Assembly: GCA_963825845.1 (NCBI GenBank) | Contig: CAWGVL010000080.1 | Span: 1 to 64,000, forward strand | Direction of reading: 5' to 3' | Length of the DNA: 64,000 nucleotides | From: DASQDN01 sp963825845 | GTDB lineage: Bacteria > Acidobacteriota > Terriglobia > Bryobacterales > Bryobacteraceae | Shown here: one piece after another, positions 17,951-28,295 of the stretch | Layout: every line of letters starts with the position of its first letter | Numbering within the stretch: position 1 is the first letter of the stretch | Position numbers and translations under genes: made by a program | The notes under the pieces: generated by a model | What the model was told of the DNA's origin: nothing | What the model saw: only the letters and a program-made list of their open reading frames with translations | Databases searched by the model: none

Positions 17951-18257
17951 CTGGTTACGATAGCTTTGATTTCCACCCAGGAATGCGGCTTTAGAGCCTA
18001 CAGATCACGCCGCATCGTGACCGATACCTAGGAATGCCGGCGTTGGCGGGATGGGCGGCGCGATCGCGACTACAACCAGGAGATAAGATTTTGATCACTT
18101 GCGATGCTTTCTCGGCGGCTGACGCGATCCTGTGGATCGACGTCAGACCACCTGGCGATCACCACCGGATCGGAGGTGCATTGTGTTCCGGTGTTTAAAC
18201 GACGGCTGTCCCTGGAGTTGCGGGACTCGGAAGTCCAGCTCTTGTGCTGAACGTCTG
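17951..18257. other. Intergenic, no gene seen
   Basis: No frame with a credible start or family signature. It presumably carries the promoter for the small genes that follow. Confidence 0.5.
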
Positions 18258-18476
18258 ATGGCGTATGGACTCGGATCCCTACTCCTGTTAGCCCTGATGA
18301 TCACCACGCTTTGGGGAATACTCTCGCTCCGCGAGGGGATGCACCATCGGAACGTTTCCCCCAGTTTCGAGCGCGCTGCCGTCTCGAGTTCCCACGTTAA
18401 GAACTCTTCCGTGCGGATACCCCGAATAGGCACAGGCCTGTCCCCTCGTGACGCGATACTCAATTCGCCGTATTGA
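18258..18476 (+). CDS. Small membrane protein, unknown
   Basis: 72 residues from the ATG at 18258. A hydrophobic helix (GLGSLLLLALMITTLWGIL) near the N-terminus is followed by a polar, Ser/Arg-rich tail. Reads as a signal-anchor protein; no family recognised. The frame extends upstream to 18132, but that part is Cys/Arg-rich and looks non-coding. Confidence 0.35.
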   Translation: MAYGLGSLLLLALMITTLWGILSLREGMHHRNVSPSFERAAVSSSHVKNSSVRIPRIGTGLSPRDAILNSPY

Positions 18477-18528
18477 AGGCATTCTGTTGTTGCAGGACCA
18501 ATTCGTCCAGCAAGGAGACATACTAACG

Positions 18529-18714
18529 ATGAAGTACGCAGTCGCTACGTTGATGATCGCGAGCCTGGGAGCGAGCTATGCGGTCGCCAACGACAAGACC
18601 AAGAGCGCGGATCAAACGACAACATCGAGCGATTCCACCACGAAGAAGCACAACAAGAAAAAGGATAAGAAGCACGCTGCTGACAGCGGAACGGCGCAAC
18701 CCGCTTCGAAGTAG
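18529..18714 (+). CDS. Small secreted Lys-rich protein
   Basis: 61 residues from the ATG at 18529 with AAGGAGA at 18512-18518 as ribosome-binding site. A signal peptide (MKYAVATLMIASLGASYAVA) cleaves most likely after A-V-A. The mature part is low-complexity Thr/Ser/Lys (NDKTKSADQTTTSSDSTTKK, then HNKKKDKKH). Such short cationic exported proteins are common in acidobacteria and proteobacteria, role unknown. A longer upstream frame from 18448 lacks a ribosome-binding site. Confidence 0.6.
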   Translation: MKYAVATLMIASLGASYAVANDKTKSADQTTTSSDSTTKKHNKKKDKKHAADSGTAQPASK

Positions 18715-18765
18715 GATCAAGCCTTTCTGACCGCAACGGCGCGTTGCGACTCCATCGCGGCGCGC

Positions 18766-19409
18766 CTAATCAATCAACCCGTTGCGAAGCGCAAATCGCA
18801 CAAGCTCACCGGTACTATGCAGGTTCAACTTCTCCATGACCCTGCCGCGATGCGCCTCAACCGTGTAGACACTCAAGTTCAGTGATGCGGCGATCTCTTT
18901 GTTTGTCTGACCTTCCGCAATTCTCTGCAAGACTTCCCGCTCGCGTGTTGTAAGCAGGTCAATGGGGTCAGTTACGTGTTTTCGATAATCCGACAACACG
19001 GCGTCCGAGACCGCGGGACTGATGAAACCTTCACCCTTTGCGAGCGCGCGAACCGCATTGATCAGATCCTGCTCGCTCGAGTCCTTCAATAGATACCCGC
19101 GAGCTCCCGCGCGAAGAATCTCGCGAACGTAAACGGCATCTTTGTGCATCGAGAGCGCAAGGACCCGGACTCGCGGCACTTCCTGCGCCATTCTACGGGT
19201 CGCCTCGATTCCATTCAGATTCGGCATCGTAACATCCATGACGACGACGTCCGGTTTCAGCAATACAGTCTGCTCGACCGCATCGCGGCCGTCCGACGCT
19301 CTCCCACCACCTCGAGGTCCGGCTGCGCCGATAACAGCGCACGAAACCCGCTTCTCACGACAGAGTGATCATCCGCCAGCAGAATGCGCGTTTTTCTATC
19401 GGGATTCAT
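18766..19409 (-). CDS. NarL/FixJ-family response regulator, one frameshift
   Basis: Receiver plus LuxR-type DNA-binding output. From the ATG at 19409 it reads MNPDRKTRILLADDHSVVRS (acidic pair D-D), then breaks near 19,300. It resumes with KPDVVVMDVTMPNLNGIEAT (phospho-Asp in the MDVTMP block). ALSMHKDAVYVREILRAGA and RGYLLKDSSEQDLINAV (conserved Lys) end the receiver. TTREREVLQRIAEGQTNKEI and LNLSVYTVEAHR form the LuxR helix-turn-helix. The start overlaps the histidine kinase stop by 14 bases, so the two are a translationally coupled pair. Confidence 0.9.
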
Positions 19410-20700
19410 GCGCCAACCTGTGAACCGGAGCGCTGACTTCAATTCGAATACCGCCTTCCGGCCGGTTCGTGATGGTCAGCTCGCCTCCGATCTCGCGCGC
19501 TCTTGCTCTCATACCCACCATGCCCAGACTGGATCGTTTGGAGTTCTTTATGGCGGGTAAACCGCGCCCGTTGTCCTGGATCGTGAGCAGCACCATGTCC
19601 TCCTCCAACCCTAGCGAAACTACGACACCAGAAGCGCCGGAATGCCGAGCGACGTTCGTTAGCGCTTCCTGAGCAATCCGGAACAGATGAGTTTCCGTTT
19701 GGTCTTCGAGTCGAGTTTCGAGGCTCGACTCATAGCGGACCGTGATGTTTGTTCTTTGCGCAAATCCTTCCGTGAGCCAGCGTAGCGCCGCATCCAGACC
19801 GAAGTCATCAAGGATAACGGGGCGGAGCAACTGCGACAATTCGCGGACATTGGCGATTGCCTCATCAACCAGGCGCAATGTATCGGTGCGCCGCGCGTTG
19901 AAATCCGCTTGTCCGACGTTTGCGCGAATTGCGGCAAGGCCTTGACCCAGTTCATCGTGCAACTCGTGAGAGAAGCGCCTCGCGGCATCCTCCTGCGTCT
20001 GAAGCATGTGCCACGACACGCGCCCGAGTTCGGTGGTTTGCCACTCCATGCGCCGTACGCCGCTTCTGGCCATTTGAACTGTCAGGGCGGCGCACACTAG
20101 CGCCAGCACGAAACAGGCGCCGAGCAGCCATAACGACTCATCGGCCAGATCACGCGACCGGCCCGCCAGCAGCCGGTCTACCGTCATTGCCCGCTCCGTG
20201 CTTGACATGACGAGGTCTTGGACCAGAGTAACCACGTGATCGTGGAGCGCAAACAGACGTTCCAACTGTGGTTCGGAAAAGTCATTCCGCACGATCGCAG
20301 CGCGCGCCATCGTGGTGAATTGATTCGTAGTACTCGCTAACTCCCGCCACCGTGCAGCTTCAGGCGTGTGTTGTACCGACGATGCCGCTCGAGTGAGTGC
20401 CCGATCAGCGGCGTTCAGATCGTTGATGAGAACCTGACGGTTCGTGTTCGGCTCGTTGCGGCTCAAGCGATGCAGAACGACCGTCATCGCGGTTTCCTCA
20501 ACCTGGACTTCATTGAGCAGGCGCGCGACGTTCAACTCCTCGCGCAACACCGCCTCCGCATGTTTCTGGATCGCGCGTGTGCCGCGAATTGCAATCACGC
20601 AGGCAGTCCCAAGCAGGAGGAGAACCAATGCGAATCCCGTCTGCAGAATTCGAAGCACCTTCCGATGACTGATAAAGCGAGACCAGGGAATGGGCGGCAT
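19396..20700 (-). CDS. NarX/DegS-type sensor histidine kinase
   Basis: 434 residues, intact. One membrane helix at about 18-38 (ILQTGFALVLLLLGTACVIA) and a second at about 191-208 enclose a 150-residue helical periplasmic sensor rich in A/E/R, like four-helix-bundle sensors. HisKA_3 has the phosphoacceptor in RRFSHELHDELGQGLAAI (His about 245). The HATPase has NVARHSGAS, IQDNGRGLP and GMVGMRARAREIGGEL. Signal unknown. It lies 76 bases downstream of the third subunit of the Dab-like cluster and points the same way, so it may be co-transcribed with it. Confidence 0.9.
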   Translation of the reverse strand: MPPIPWSRFISHRKVLRILQTGFALVLLLLGTACVIAIRGTRAIQKHAEAVLREELNVARLLNEVQVEETAMTVVLHRLSRNEPNTNRQVLINDLNAADRALTRAASSVQHTPEAARWRELASTTNQFTTMARAAIVRNDFSEPQLERLFALHDHVVTLVQDLVMSSTERAMTVDRLLAGRSRDLADESLWLLGACFVLALVCAALTVQMARSGVRRMEWQTTELGRVSWHMLQTQEDAARRFSHELHDELGQGLAAIRANVGQADFNARRTDTLRLVDEAIANVRELSQLLRPVILDDFGLDAALRWLTEGFAQRTNITVRYESSLETRLEDQTETHLFRIAQEALTNVARHSGASGVVVSLGLEEDMVLLTIQDNGRGLPAIKNSKRSSLGMVGMRARAREIGGELTITNRPEGGIRIEVSAPVHRLAHESR

Positions 20701-20776
20701 TTCAGCTACGCTACAGCTTCGGTTCCAGTGTACGGCAGTAACTTACGAGTGGCTGCGCGGCTGAAGCATTGACCGA

Positions 20777-22168
20777 TCACTGCTTTGCGCCGGCAGTGCC
20801 GGTGACGGCGCGAGCTTCAGCTTGGCTCGTGAGGGCCGATACGATCTTCTCTGCCGGCGCAACCCGTGAAGTCACGAGCGCAGATGGTAGCAGTCCCGAG
20901 ATCACGAGGAAGCAAGTGATGGCTGTAAACGCCAGTCGCTCGCGTGGTAAAGCATCGGCGATCGAAGGAACCCGAGTTGAACTACGGCCGAGGAATAACC
21001 AGGCGAACAATCGCAGTATCTGTATTGCGCTGATCGCAGTTGCCAGCGGCAGCGCTATACCGACGAATGGATGAGACTCCAGGGCCCCGTGAAACAGGAG
21101 ATCCTCGGCGCAGAAACCAAGAGTGCCCGGCAGACCAACGAGGGCTAGTCCAAACACCAGAAAAAATGCCGCAAGACGGGCGCTCTTCGTGCCGATCCCG
21201 GCGAACCGCTCTTTCAGCAGGTCGCCGCATCGCACTTCGACGCAGCGTAGAACAACGGTAATTCCTGCCGTACTGACCGCGATCACAACCCAGTGCAGCA
21301 AGGCTCCGGTTGTTCCCTCCACTGTCCGGCTCTCGAGGCCGCTAATAACAAAACCGCTCTGACTAGCGATCAGGAAGCCAAGAATCCGGCGAGGGATTCG
21401 CTCACCTAACGCGACAAAGGCCGTAAAGAGGCTCCCTACCAGCGCAATGTCGCTGATCAGGGGAAGGGCCGATTGAGCCGCCTGCGGGAACATCGGAAGA
21501 GCGACGCGGGCGATAACAAAGGCGCCGGTTTGGCCACTGACGAGAGCGGCGAAAGCGAGTGGTTTCCCTTCGTCGGCCGCGTTGATCAACCATGAGTGGA
21601 ACGGAAAGATACCACTCCGCATAATCCCTGCGATCGTGACCATCGCAAACGCGGGAGCCAACGCCGCTCGATCGTCGGAAACCGTCATCAGCAGGGCCGC
21701 AGCGCCGAAGATCAATACGGAGAATCCAAGGACAAACTTGGGCCGGGCGTACAAACGCGCCGACCTGCCGCCCTCGCCCCAAGGGCGCATAAGGAAGGGG
21801 AGCGCCGCACACGCAAAGCCGGCGAACATCAGCGTCACATCGTGCGCGCAATAAACCGTGAGTGTGCCCGACAGGCACAGCAGCATCCCAGCGAAATCGA
21901 TCCCGGAGGCATCACGCTTGGGCGACGCAACAAACAGCGCGAGCATTACCGCGGCGAAGGTGAGTGCCGGAGCCGTCGCGAGTTCATCAATCGTCAGTAG
22001 ACCTGCGGTGGGGCGGGTAAACCAGATCGCGCACGCTAGCACTGCCAAAGAAAATGCGGCCGCCGCGGCCGAGATCGTGCGTGCCTCCTTCTGTTTGATG
22101 GCAATCGCTGCAGCCAACGCGGGCGCCATGATGGCCACCGCCGTGAGAATCATTCGTAACTCAGGCAT
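20777..22168 (-). CDS. NuoM/N-like membrane protein, third gene of the Dab-like operon
   Basis: 463 residues, about 13-14 predicted helices, of the Mrp/complex I antiporter superfamily. MRSGIFPFHSWLINAADEGK corresponds to the helix-7/8 region of NuoL/M/N. The usual lysine before P-F-H-x-W is replaced by the M-R-S-G-I context. The helix-5 region reads TLMFAGFACAALPFLMRP, without the conserved glutamate of antiporter-type subunits. It could thus be a structural or regulatory partner and not a proton channel. It overlaps the end of dabB by eight bases. Known DAB pumps need only DabA and DabB, so this extra subunit is unusual. Could instead be an orphan Mrp-like subunit. Confidence 0.75.
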   Translation of the reverse strand: MPELRMILTAVAIMAPALAAAIAIKQKEARTISAAAAAFSLAVLACAIWFTRPTAGLLTIDELATAPALTFAAVMLALFVASPKRDASGIDFAGMLLCLSGTLTVYCAHDVTLMFAGFACAALPFLMRPWGEGGRSARLYARPKFVLGFSVLIFGAAALLMTVSDDRAALAPAFAMVTIAGIMRSGIFPFHSWLINAADEGKPLAFAALVSGQTGAFVIARVALPMFPQAAQSALPLISDIALVGSLFTAFVALGERIPRRILGFLIASQSGFVISGLESRTVEGTTGALLHWVVIAVSTAGITVVLRCVEVRCGDLLKERFAGIGTKSARLAAFFLVFGLALVGLPGTLGFCAEDLLFHGALESHPFVGIALPLATAISAIQILRLFAWLFLGRSSTRVPSIADALPRERLAFTAITCFLVISGLLPSALVTSRVAPAEKIVSALTSQAEARAVTGTAGAKQ

Positions 22169-23533
22169 CCAGCCCTTCAGCCACTTTCGTGGTTATCAGT
22201 TGAGCCGGCAAAGGATCCTTGGATACTCTGGGGCGGGTCTCATCGCCGCGCTCCAGCGCAGCGATACGTTTGGCCGAGCGAACGACGGGAGCAGCAAAGA
22301 ACCGTTCGATGAACGTGTCCAGATGGGAGCGGTCGAGAGCAAAGCGGTACATCCATCGGCGGAATCCCACCGGCAGCATTTTTTCGTAATGTGTGCCCGT
22401 CTTGGCGATCGCTCCACCCGCGGCTGCATGGACACGGTGGTAATCGTGGAGCATGGACGGGGCTCGCAGGAACTGCAGCGTTCGAATTGCGGCGTGCCCG
22501 ATTAAGTGATAGAGGGCGAGGCGTTCGAATCCCAGGCCGACTTCAACAAAGATCACGCCGAGCTGCGCCAGTGCCGCGAATGCGAGCGACGTCTTGGCGT
22601 CCGCCGCCGCTCGTCCCGACAGCGTTGCGTGAAGTGCTGTTACGAGTCCGATGATCACAACTGCGGTAGACGCAACGGAAGAGGCCTGCAAAAGTGGCTC
22701 ACATCGCAGCAAGAGGTATACGCCAAGATGCACGGCAATTGCGCCGTAGAAGAGTGCGCTCGAAGGTGTCGGACCTTCCATCGCACGGGGTAGCCAACCG
22801 GAGAATGGCGCTGCGCGGACTTGCCGGCGGCCGCGAAAAGAAACAGAAGGGCAACGGCGGTTGCGACACCCGTGCTTAGCGGCGTGCTCTGTGCGGGCCA
22901 ATTGCCTCCGAACAGCACTCCCCAGGAAGACGATCCAGCCGCATGATGAAGAAAGAAGACGCCAAGCAGAAGCCCGACATCCGTGATGCGATAAACAGCA
23001 AACGTCCGCAGCGCGTTTCGAACCGGGGCCGTGCGCTCGTCGAAGAAAGCGATCAACAACACCGACGTGAGTCCTACGAGTTCCCACCCGGCGATCAGAA
23101 GATCTACAGAACCGGCTGTAAAAGCGAGTTCCGCACCGAACGCGAACAGGTGAAGCAGCAGGAAGAACCGGAAAAAACCGCGGTCACGGTGCAGGTATCG
23201 CGATGAGAAGGAACCGATCAACCCCGCGACGATGACGGAGAGGCCCAGCAGCGGCAACGATAGCGAGTCGACGAGCAACTGCAGCGTGAACCTGTACTCG
23301 CCGGCGGAAAACCAATCTCCGAAATCGACCATGATCGGGGACCAGTGATTGCTGCTCATATCGAAGGCCAGCAGCAAGACAGCGATGGTCGAGGAGACGA
23401 ATGCGCACGACGTGAGCCGCACGGTGGTTCGCTCGCCTATCTGCAGGCCCGCGAGCCATCCCAGGCTGAGGATCAGAAACACGATGAGTGGAGCCGCCAG
23501 GATGAACGCGAGCAACATTTCAGGAGTGAGCAT
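22161..23533 (-). CDS. dabB: DabB-type NuoL-like proton-channel subunit, one frameshift
   Basis: Membrane partner of DabA, thought to use the proton gradient to drive carbonic-anhydrase-like bicarbonate trapping. The N-terminal frame (MLTPEMLLAFILAAPLIVFL) carries LLIAGWELVGLTSVLLIAFF, with the helix-5 Glu kept. It runs to FLFAAAGKSAQ, with the helix-7 Lys kept. A slip at about 22,815 moves to the frame holding FSGWLPRAMEGPTPSSALFY and GAIAVHLGVYLLLRC, then a long tail ending at 22161. About 457 residues, shorter than NuoL, as usual for DabB. The dabA stop lies 23 bases upstream of the start. Confidence 0.87.
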
Positions 23534-23556
23534 GAATTCTTTTCTGATCCTATGAA

Positions 23557-26415
23557 TTACCGTCCAACTACAGTCCCGGTGATTTTGGCGACGGGTAGAT
23601 GTTCACGCTTACCGCGATACCAGTCAGCCGAAGAGCGCGCCTCGGGCAACTTTGGCGCCCACGGTGCGCTTACTTCGAAGATTCCGTCGCGATACACGTG
23701 AATCACTCCGGTAGTCGGGTCCAGCGTCGAAAGGCGAATCCACCGATTCTCGACGAACTCTCGCAACGTCGGATTCGCATTGATGACCGACATGAGGCGT
23801 TCTGGAGTGGTTTCTATATTGAAGAGGTTGCGGACAGGTTCGTGAATCTCCACCATCTGCCAGGGGAGGCCGGTTCGGAGATCGCTGGCGTGGCCATTCA
23901 TTACACCAACCAGTCCTGTAATGTTGTGGGGCAGCTTCGTGCCGCAGCCGTACCCTTCGTTATCGACAAAGCTGAAGTAATATTCGAGGCTGATTCCCGC
24001 GCAAACCGGGATCGCCGCGGCCAGAAGGCTGGCAAGGCTCTCGTTCGTGGGATCGAGCGTCGGGTCGTACGAAACAAGGAACGCGCGCCGGTCGAAGAAC
24101 AAGCCTTTCGTTGTTGCTCGCCGGCCAACGATCGTGACTGCGTTCGTGCAATGTCCATACTCGGGCCTCGGCTCTGCGAGATGCTCGGACCGCTCCTGTA
24201 CGTGCCAAAGCGCCTGCTCCGGAGTGGCATTCGCAGGGGCGGCTTCGAAGCGTCGCGAACGTTCATGCGCATCCAAGGCGCGAGCACGATCGAGCGCTGC
24301 GCGGGTCGCCGAAAAGCTTTCCGAGAATCTTGCCGGCATCGACTCGAGATCGAAGTACTCGATGTCGTCGTTGCAGGTGTCGTGATATCCGCCGACAAAC
24401 CAAGTGTCGTCCGGGATGTGGATCCCGCGTTCGCGAAGACCTTCCCGCACGTGCGGCCGATTCGCCATCGCGGCGAACAGACGGCCGTTCGGCCCGCCTC
24501 GGCGGCCGCCACACGCGCCGCAATCATGCGCAGACTCATGCGGATTGTTCAGACTCGTCGACCCATGCCCGAGTACGACGACGATCGGAGCGAATCGGTC
24601 ATAAAGGCCGGCTGGAGCAAGGACGCTGGCAATGCGATCAATCTTCTCCTGCGCTGTGAAGCCCAGCAGCAGATGGTCGGCGATCTCATAGCCCTTCTGG
24701 TCTGTTCTCATCAGAGTGACCTCAGTTCGAGGTTCCGGAAGGATCCAACCGTTCAACGTGCGCGAAAGCCGTGAATACTGGCGCGGGCTGAGCACGTGCG
24801 CAATCAAAGGAACGAGGGAGAACACGCCGAGCAGCCCTGTGCTAAGTGAACCGCGAACTAACGTACGTGAAGATACGGACACATATCGCGCAACGTATGC
24901 CCACGCGGCCCGAAGAGACTTCCGCTTCGCATGCAGATGTTCGTGATCGTTGACAGGTATCTCACGAACAGCATGCTGCGGCTTCACCACGACCGGAGAT
25001 AGAGATATGCCATGAGCGTCATCGATTCCGGCGTAGTCTACTGCAATTCCGTAGAAGCCGGCTGCGCCGAACGTCTCAATTTCGGGCGCAACCTCTTCCA
25101 GATGCCTCCGTGTCGACTCTTCACGTTCATCCAGGCAGAAGAATACCTGCGCTTTGGGGCGCTCCGAACGAGTCACGACCGGCGTGCTTTGCCGGTGCGC
25201 GCCCAGCGGGCCCAGGATTAACCGCTCATGGCGCCGCTCGTAAGCCAAATGCCAGACGCGTCGCCGCTCGATATCGTCAAAGGCCTCGATTTCATGCGCA
25301 AACGTATGGAAGCTTCCCCGGTCCGAGCGCGACAAAGCGGCAGCAGTGATGCGCGTCAAGCGCAGCACTTCAAAGATCTGGGCAGCCCTCACGTAACGAT
25401 CGGCCTCGGATGCCAGGTCCGTTGGCGGATTCGACTGCAACTGGCGCAGAATGGCGGGGTCGCCTGCGATACTCGAAGCGGATACTGAAGTCAGCGTGAG
25501 TCGTACGGCAAGAAAGTCCATCAGGGAGCAGGGCAGCCGGTCATGCGGTGCAAGCTCAGGCTCCTCCTCTAACCGCCTCATCAGCCCCGCCCAACCTGGG
25601 AGGGCCAGAAGTTCCGATGTAATCACGCGGTTCCAGCTCGCCCGATCGACTTGCAATCGCGTCAGACAGTCGGCGACGGCCTCTTCCGCTGTCATGCCCG
25701 CGAGGTATTGCCGCTCAAATGCCTCCGGTAAGTGGTCCAGATGTGCGGGGAGAATGGCTCCGGAGTGGCGCCATAAAGACCGGATCGCCGCATAGAACCC
25801 GATCTCGCGTTCCGGCATCGGCCAGTACGCCAATCCCTGGTCCAGATACGCGCTGCAGACACGAATCAGAAAAGGATGGACGATGTCGTCCAGATCGTCG
25901 CCGGTTGCCTCTACTAAAATGTCACGAAGCGCACGATCGCGCGCCTGTTTTCGTACCGGGGCGCTGTCTACGCGTTGCAGGCAGGCAGAGAATAGCTTGG
26001 AGTCTTCCTCGCCCTGCAGTAGCTTACCTTCATCCAACTCCCAATGAATGGTGGCGCGGTGTCGGCTACGAACCCCGGGGACCAGCATCGTGCGGCGAAG
26101 CAGCACCCGATCGAGGTACGAGAAAACCGGATAATTTGCCTCATTATTTAAAACCGCGTCGATATCTTCGAGGCAAATACGTCCCTGTTCGAATGCTTCC
26201 CGATACTGTTCTTCCCGCATATACGGCTGCGTGCCGAACAATTCCGCGGCTTGGATAACAGCTTCTTCGAAAGGCAGGTGCTGGAAAGCGTGGAGCGTGT
26301 TGTGGTGGATGAAAACGCCGATCGGTCCCTGGATTGGAAGGAGATGTGCGGCATGTGAAACGATCTGACGAAGATAGCCGGCCGCGTCGGCGGAGGGCGC
26401 AGGATAGGTGGTCAT
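23557..26415 (-). CDS. dabA: DabA-type inorganic carbon transporter subunit (DUF2309/UPF0753)
   Basis: Cytoplasmic, beta-carbonic-anhydrase-like protein of the DAB (DABs accumulate bicarbonate) complex. 952 residues, intact. Zinc ligands by homology: Cys427 and Asp429 in QVFFCLDEREESTRRHLE (the C-x-D-x-R pair), His617 in VVVLGHGSTSLNNPHESAH, and Cys632 in HDCGACGGRRGGPNGR. The His-to-Cys spacing of 15 equals that of the characterised Halothiobacillus protein (His524, Cys539). The N-terminal VFIHHNTLHAFQHLPFEEAV is also typical of DUF2309. First gene of a run with dabB and a NuoM/N-like gene. In autotrophs it feeds RuBisCO; in heterotrophs (MpsAB) it supplies bicarbonate for carboxylations. 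No RuBisCO or carboxysome gene is present here. Confidence 0.93.
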   Translation of the reverse strand: MTTYPAPSADAAGYLRQIVSHAAHLLPIQGPIGVFIHHNTLHAFQHLPFEEAVIQAAELFGTQPYMREEQYREAFEQGRICLEDIDAVLNNEANYPVFSYLDRVLLRRTMLVPGVRSRHRATIHWELDEGKLLQGEEDSKLFSACLQRVDSAPVRKQARDRALRDILVEATGDDLDDIVHPFLIRVCSAYLDQGLAYWPMPEREIGFYAAIRSLWRHSGAILPAHLDHLPEAFERQYLAGMTAEEAVADCLTRLQVDRASWNRVITSELLALPGWAGLMRRLEEEPELAPHDRLPCSLMDFLAVRLTLTSVSASSIAGDPAILRQLQSNPPTDLASEADRYVRAAQIFEVLRLTRITAAALSRSDRGSFHTFAHEIEAFDDIERRRVWHLAYERRHERLILGPLGAHRQSTPVVTRSERPKAQVFFCLDEREESTRRHLEEVAPEIETFGAAGFYGIAVDYAGIDDAHGISLSPVVVKPQHAVREIPVNDHEHLHAKRKSLRAAWAYVARYVSVSSRTLVRGSLSTGLLGVFSLVPLIAHVLSPRQYSRLSRTLNGWILPEPRTEVTLMRTDQKGYEIADHLLLGFTAQEKIDRIASVLAPAGLYDRFAPIVVVLGHGSTSLNNPHESAHDCGACGGRRGGPNGRLFAAMANRPHVREGLRERGIHIPDDTWFVGGYHDTCNDDIEYFDLESMPARFSESFSATRAALDRARALDAHERSRRFEAAPANATPEQALWHVQERSEHLAEPRPEYGHCTNAVTIVGRRATTKGLFFDRRAFLVSYDPTLDPTNESLASLLAAAIPVCAGISLEYYFSFVDNEGYGCGTKLPHNITGLVGVMNGHASDLRTGLPWQMVEIHEPVRNLFNIETTPERLMSVINANPTLREFVENRWIRLSTLDPTTGVIHVYRDGIFEVSAPWAPKLPEARSSADWYRGKREHLPVAKITGTVVGR

Positions 26416-26632
26416 AGGGACTTCGGACGAGCTTACCTTCGATGATGGAGGTACGATGACTTTCGCGCCAATCCCCTGAGCAGGGGCAATTGCGCGCAGT
26501 TTACGGGGGTGTCACCCGAATTCGATTCCCGGCGGAGACATATTCATTTTACCCTGTCGGGGCTATCGCGGCAACGTACAAGGATGAACCAACATTGGAC
26601 CTGAGACCGCGCACTCGCGGTGTGGAGATTCA
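26416..26632. promoter_or_regulatory. Divergent promoter region between dabA and the SulP gene
   Basis: 217 bases separate two divergent start codons, so both promoters, and any shared operator, must lie here. I see no convincing sigma-70 pair or symmetrical operator. No LysR-type T-N11-A box can be singled out by eye. Confidence 0.4.
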
Positions 26633-28293
26633 ATGTCATCAAACGAGCACATGCCGACGAAGGCTCTGGCGGGCCCTGCTCCTTTCGGGAATTTGCAGGG
26701 GTTCAAGACTCATTGGCGCCAGGATTTATTGTCGGGATTTCTCGTATTTCTAATTGCACTTCCGCTGTGCCTCGGCATTTCGCTGGCTAGTGGATTTCCG
26801 CCAATTGCCGGGATTTTCACTGCCGTCATCGGAGGCGTGCTCACTCCTTTTTTAAGCAATTCCGAACTGACCATCAAAGGTCCCGCGGCGGGCTTAATCG
26901 TCATTGCGCTAGGGGCGGTCCAAGCGTTGGGCCACGGCGACCCGGTGACCGGTTATAAGCGCGCGTTGGCCGTCGGTGTCGTGGCGGGTTTGATTCAGGT
27001 CGCGTTTGGCTTGCTTCGTGTCGGTGTGCTGGGTGAGTTCTTCCCGGTTGCGGCAGTGCACGGAATGCTGGCCGCGATCGGCGTCATCATCGTCTCCAAG
27101 CAAGCCCACATAGCGCTCGGCGTTGCTCCGCATGCGAAGGAGCCCCTCCAACTTATCGCTGAGATTCCGCACAGCATTGCGAATCTCAATCCTGAGGTCG
27201 CGATCATCGGCGTCATCAGCCTGATCATTCTTTTCTTCAGGCCATTCATCAAGAATCGTGTGGTGCAAGCGATTCCCGGTCCGATGCTGGTGCTCCTCGT
27301 TGCCGCGCCGCTGGGAATCGCCTTCGACATCTCACACTCGCATCTCTACACATGGGCCGGCCAAGCCTACAAGGTCGGTCCCGAGTACCTGGTGCGCCTG
27401 CCCGGGAATCTGCTCGGAGCAATGGCGTTTCCTGATTTCTCCGTGATCTTCACGCCCGAGAGTTTGAAGTGGGTTGTAATGTTCGCACTGGTCGGAAGCC
27501 TGGAGTCGCTTCTGAGCGCGAAGGCGATCGACCTTCTCGATCCGTACCAGCGCCGCTCGGATCTCAATCGCGATTTGCTCGCGATCGGCGTGGCAAACAC
27601 GCTCGCGGCAGGTATCGGCGGATTGCCCATGATCAGTGAGATTGTGCGTTCATCCGCCAATCGCAACAACGGTGCGAAGACCCGATGGGCCAACTTCTTC
27701 CACGGTGTGCTTCTGCTCGTTTTGGTGGCGTCCGTCCCGGCCTTGCTGAATCAGATCCCGCTGGCGGCGCTGGCGGCGATGCTCGTGTACACGGGCTATA
27801 ACCTTGCGTCGCCGAAAGAGTTTCGCCACATGTGGCTGGTCGGCAAAGAGCAGTTGACAGTTTTCCTATCCACCGTGGTGGCGACCCTGGCCACGGATCT
27901 CTTGATCGGAATTGGCGTCGGAATCGTCGTGAAAATCGCGATCCACGTATTGAATGGGCGCCCGTGGGCTCGCTATTCAAACCGGAAACGGATATCGAAT
28001 CGACACATCGGGGTGAGACTGTTCTCCGCGTAGGGCAAGCCGCCGTGTTTACCAACTGGTTGAAGCTGCGCAAGGTTATCCTCGGTCTTCAGAACGAATC
28101 ACGCGAGTTGGTGGTCGATCTATCCGACGCAAAGTTGGTGGATCACACAGTCATGAAAAAACTGGAAGAGATGGAGCGCGACTGGAGCCTGGCCGGCAAA
28201 AAATTGCGCGTCACGGGTCTTAACGGCCACCGCCGGCTATCGGATCATCCGCATGCCGCGCGTGCTCTCTCGACCGCAACCGTTTCCCGATAA
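26633..28293 (+). CDS. SulP-family anion transporter with STAS domain, one frameshift
   Basis: SLC26-type transporter. SulP members in this position carry bicarbonate (BicA-like) or sulfate. The membrane domain begins about residue 25 (WRQDLLSGFLVFLIALPLCL, GISLASGFPPIAGIFTAVIG, then TIKGPAAGLIVIALGAVQAL). A slip near 27,960 splits it from the cytoplasmic STAS domain (VLRVGQAAVFTNWLKLRKVI, ESRELVVDLSDAKLVDHTVM). Total about 550 residues. Divergent from dabA and followed two bases later by a porin gene, which argues for a shared anion, plausibly bicarbonate, uptake role. Confidence 0.88.
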
Positions 28294-28295
28294 AC

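Noticed and set aside
24330..24900. Long plus-strand frames inside dabA
   Set aside because: High-GC antisense shadows of an intact conserved protein; composition is Arg/Ala/Pro-rich without homology.
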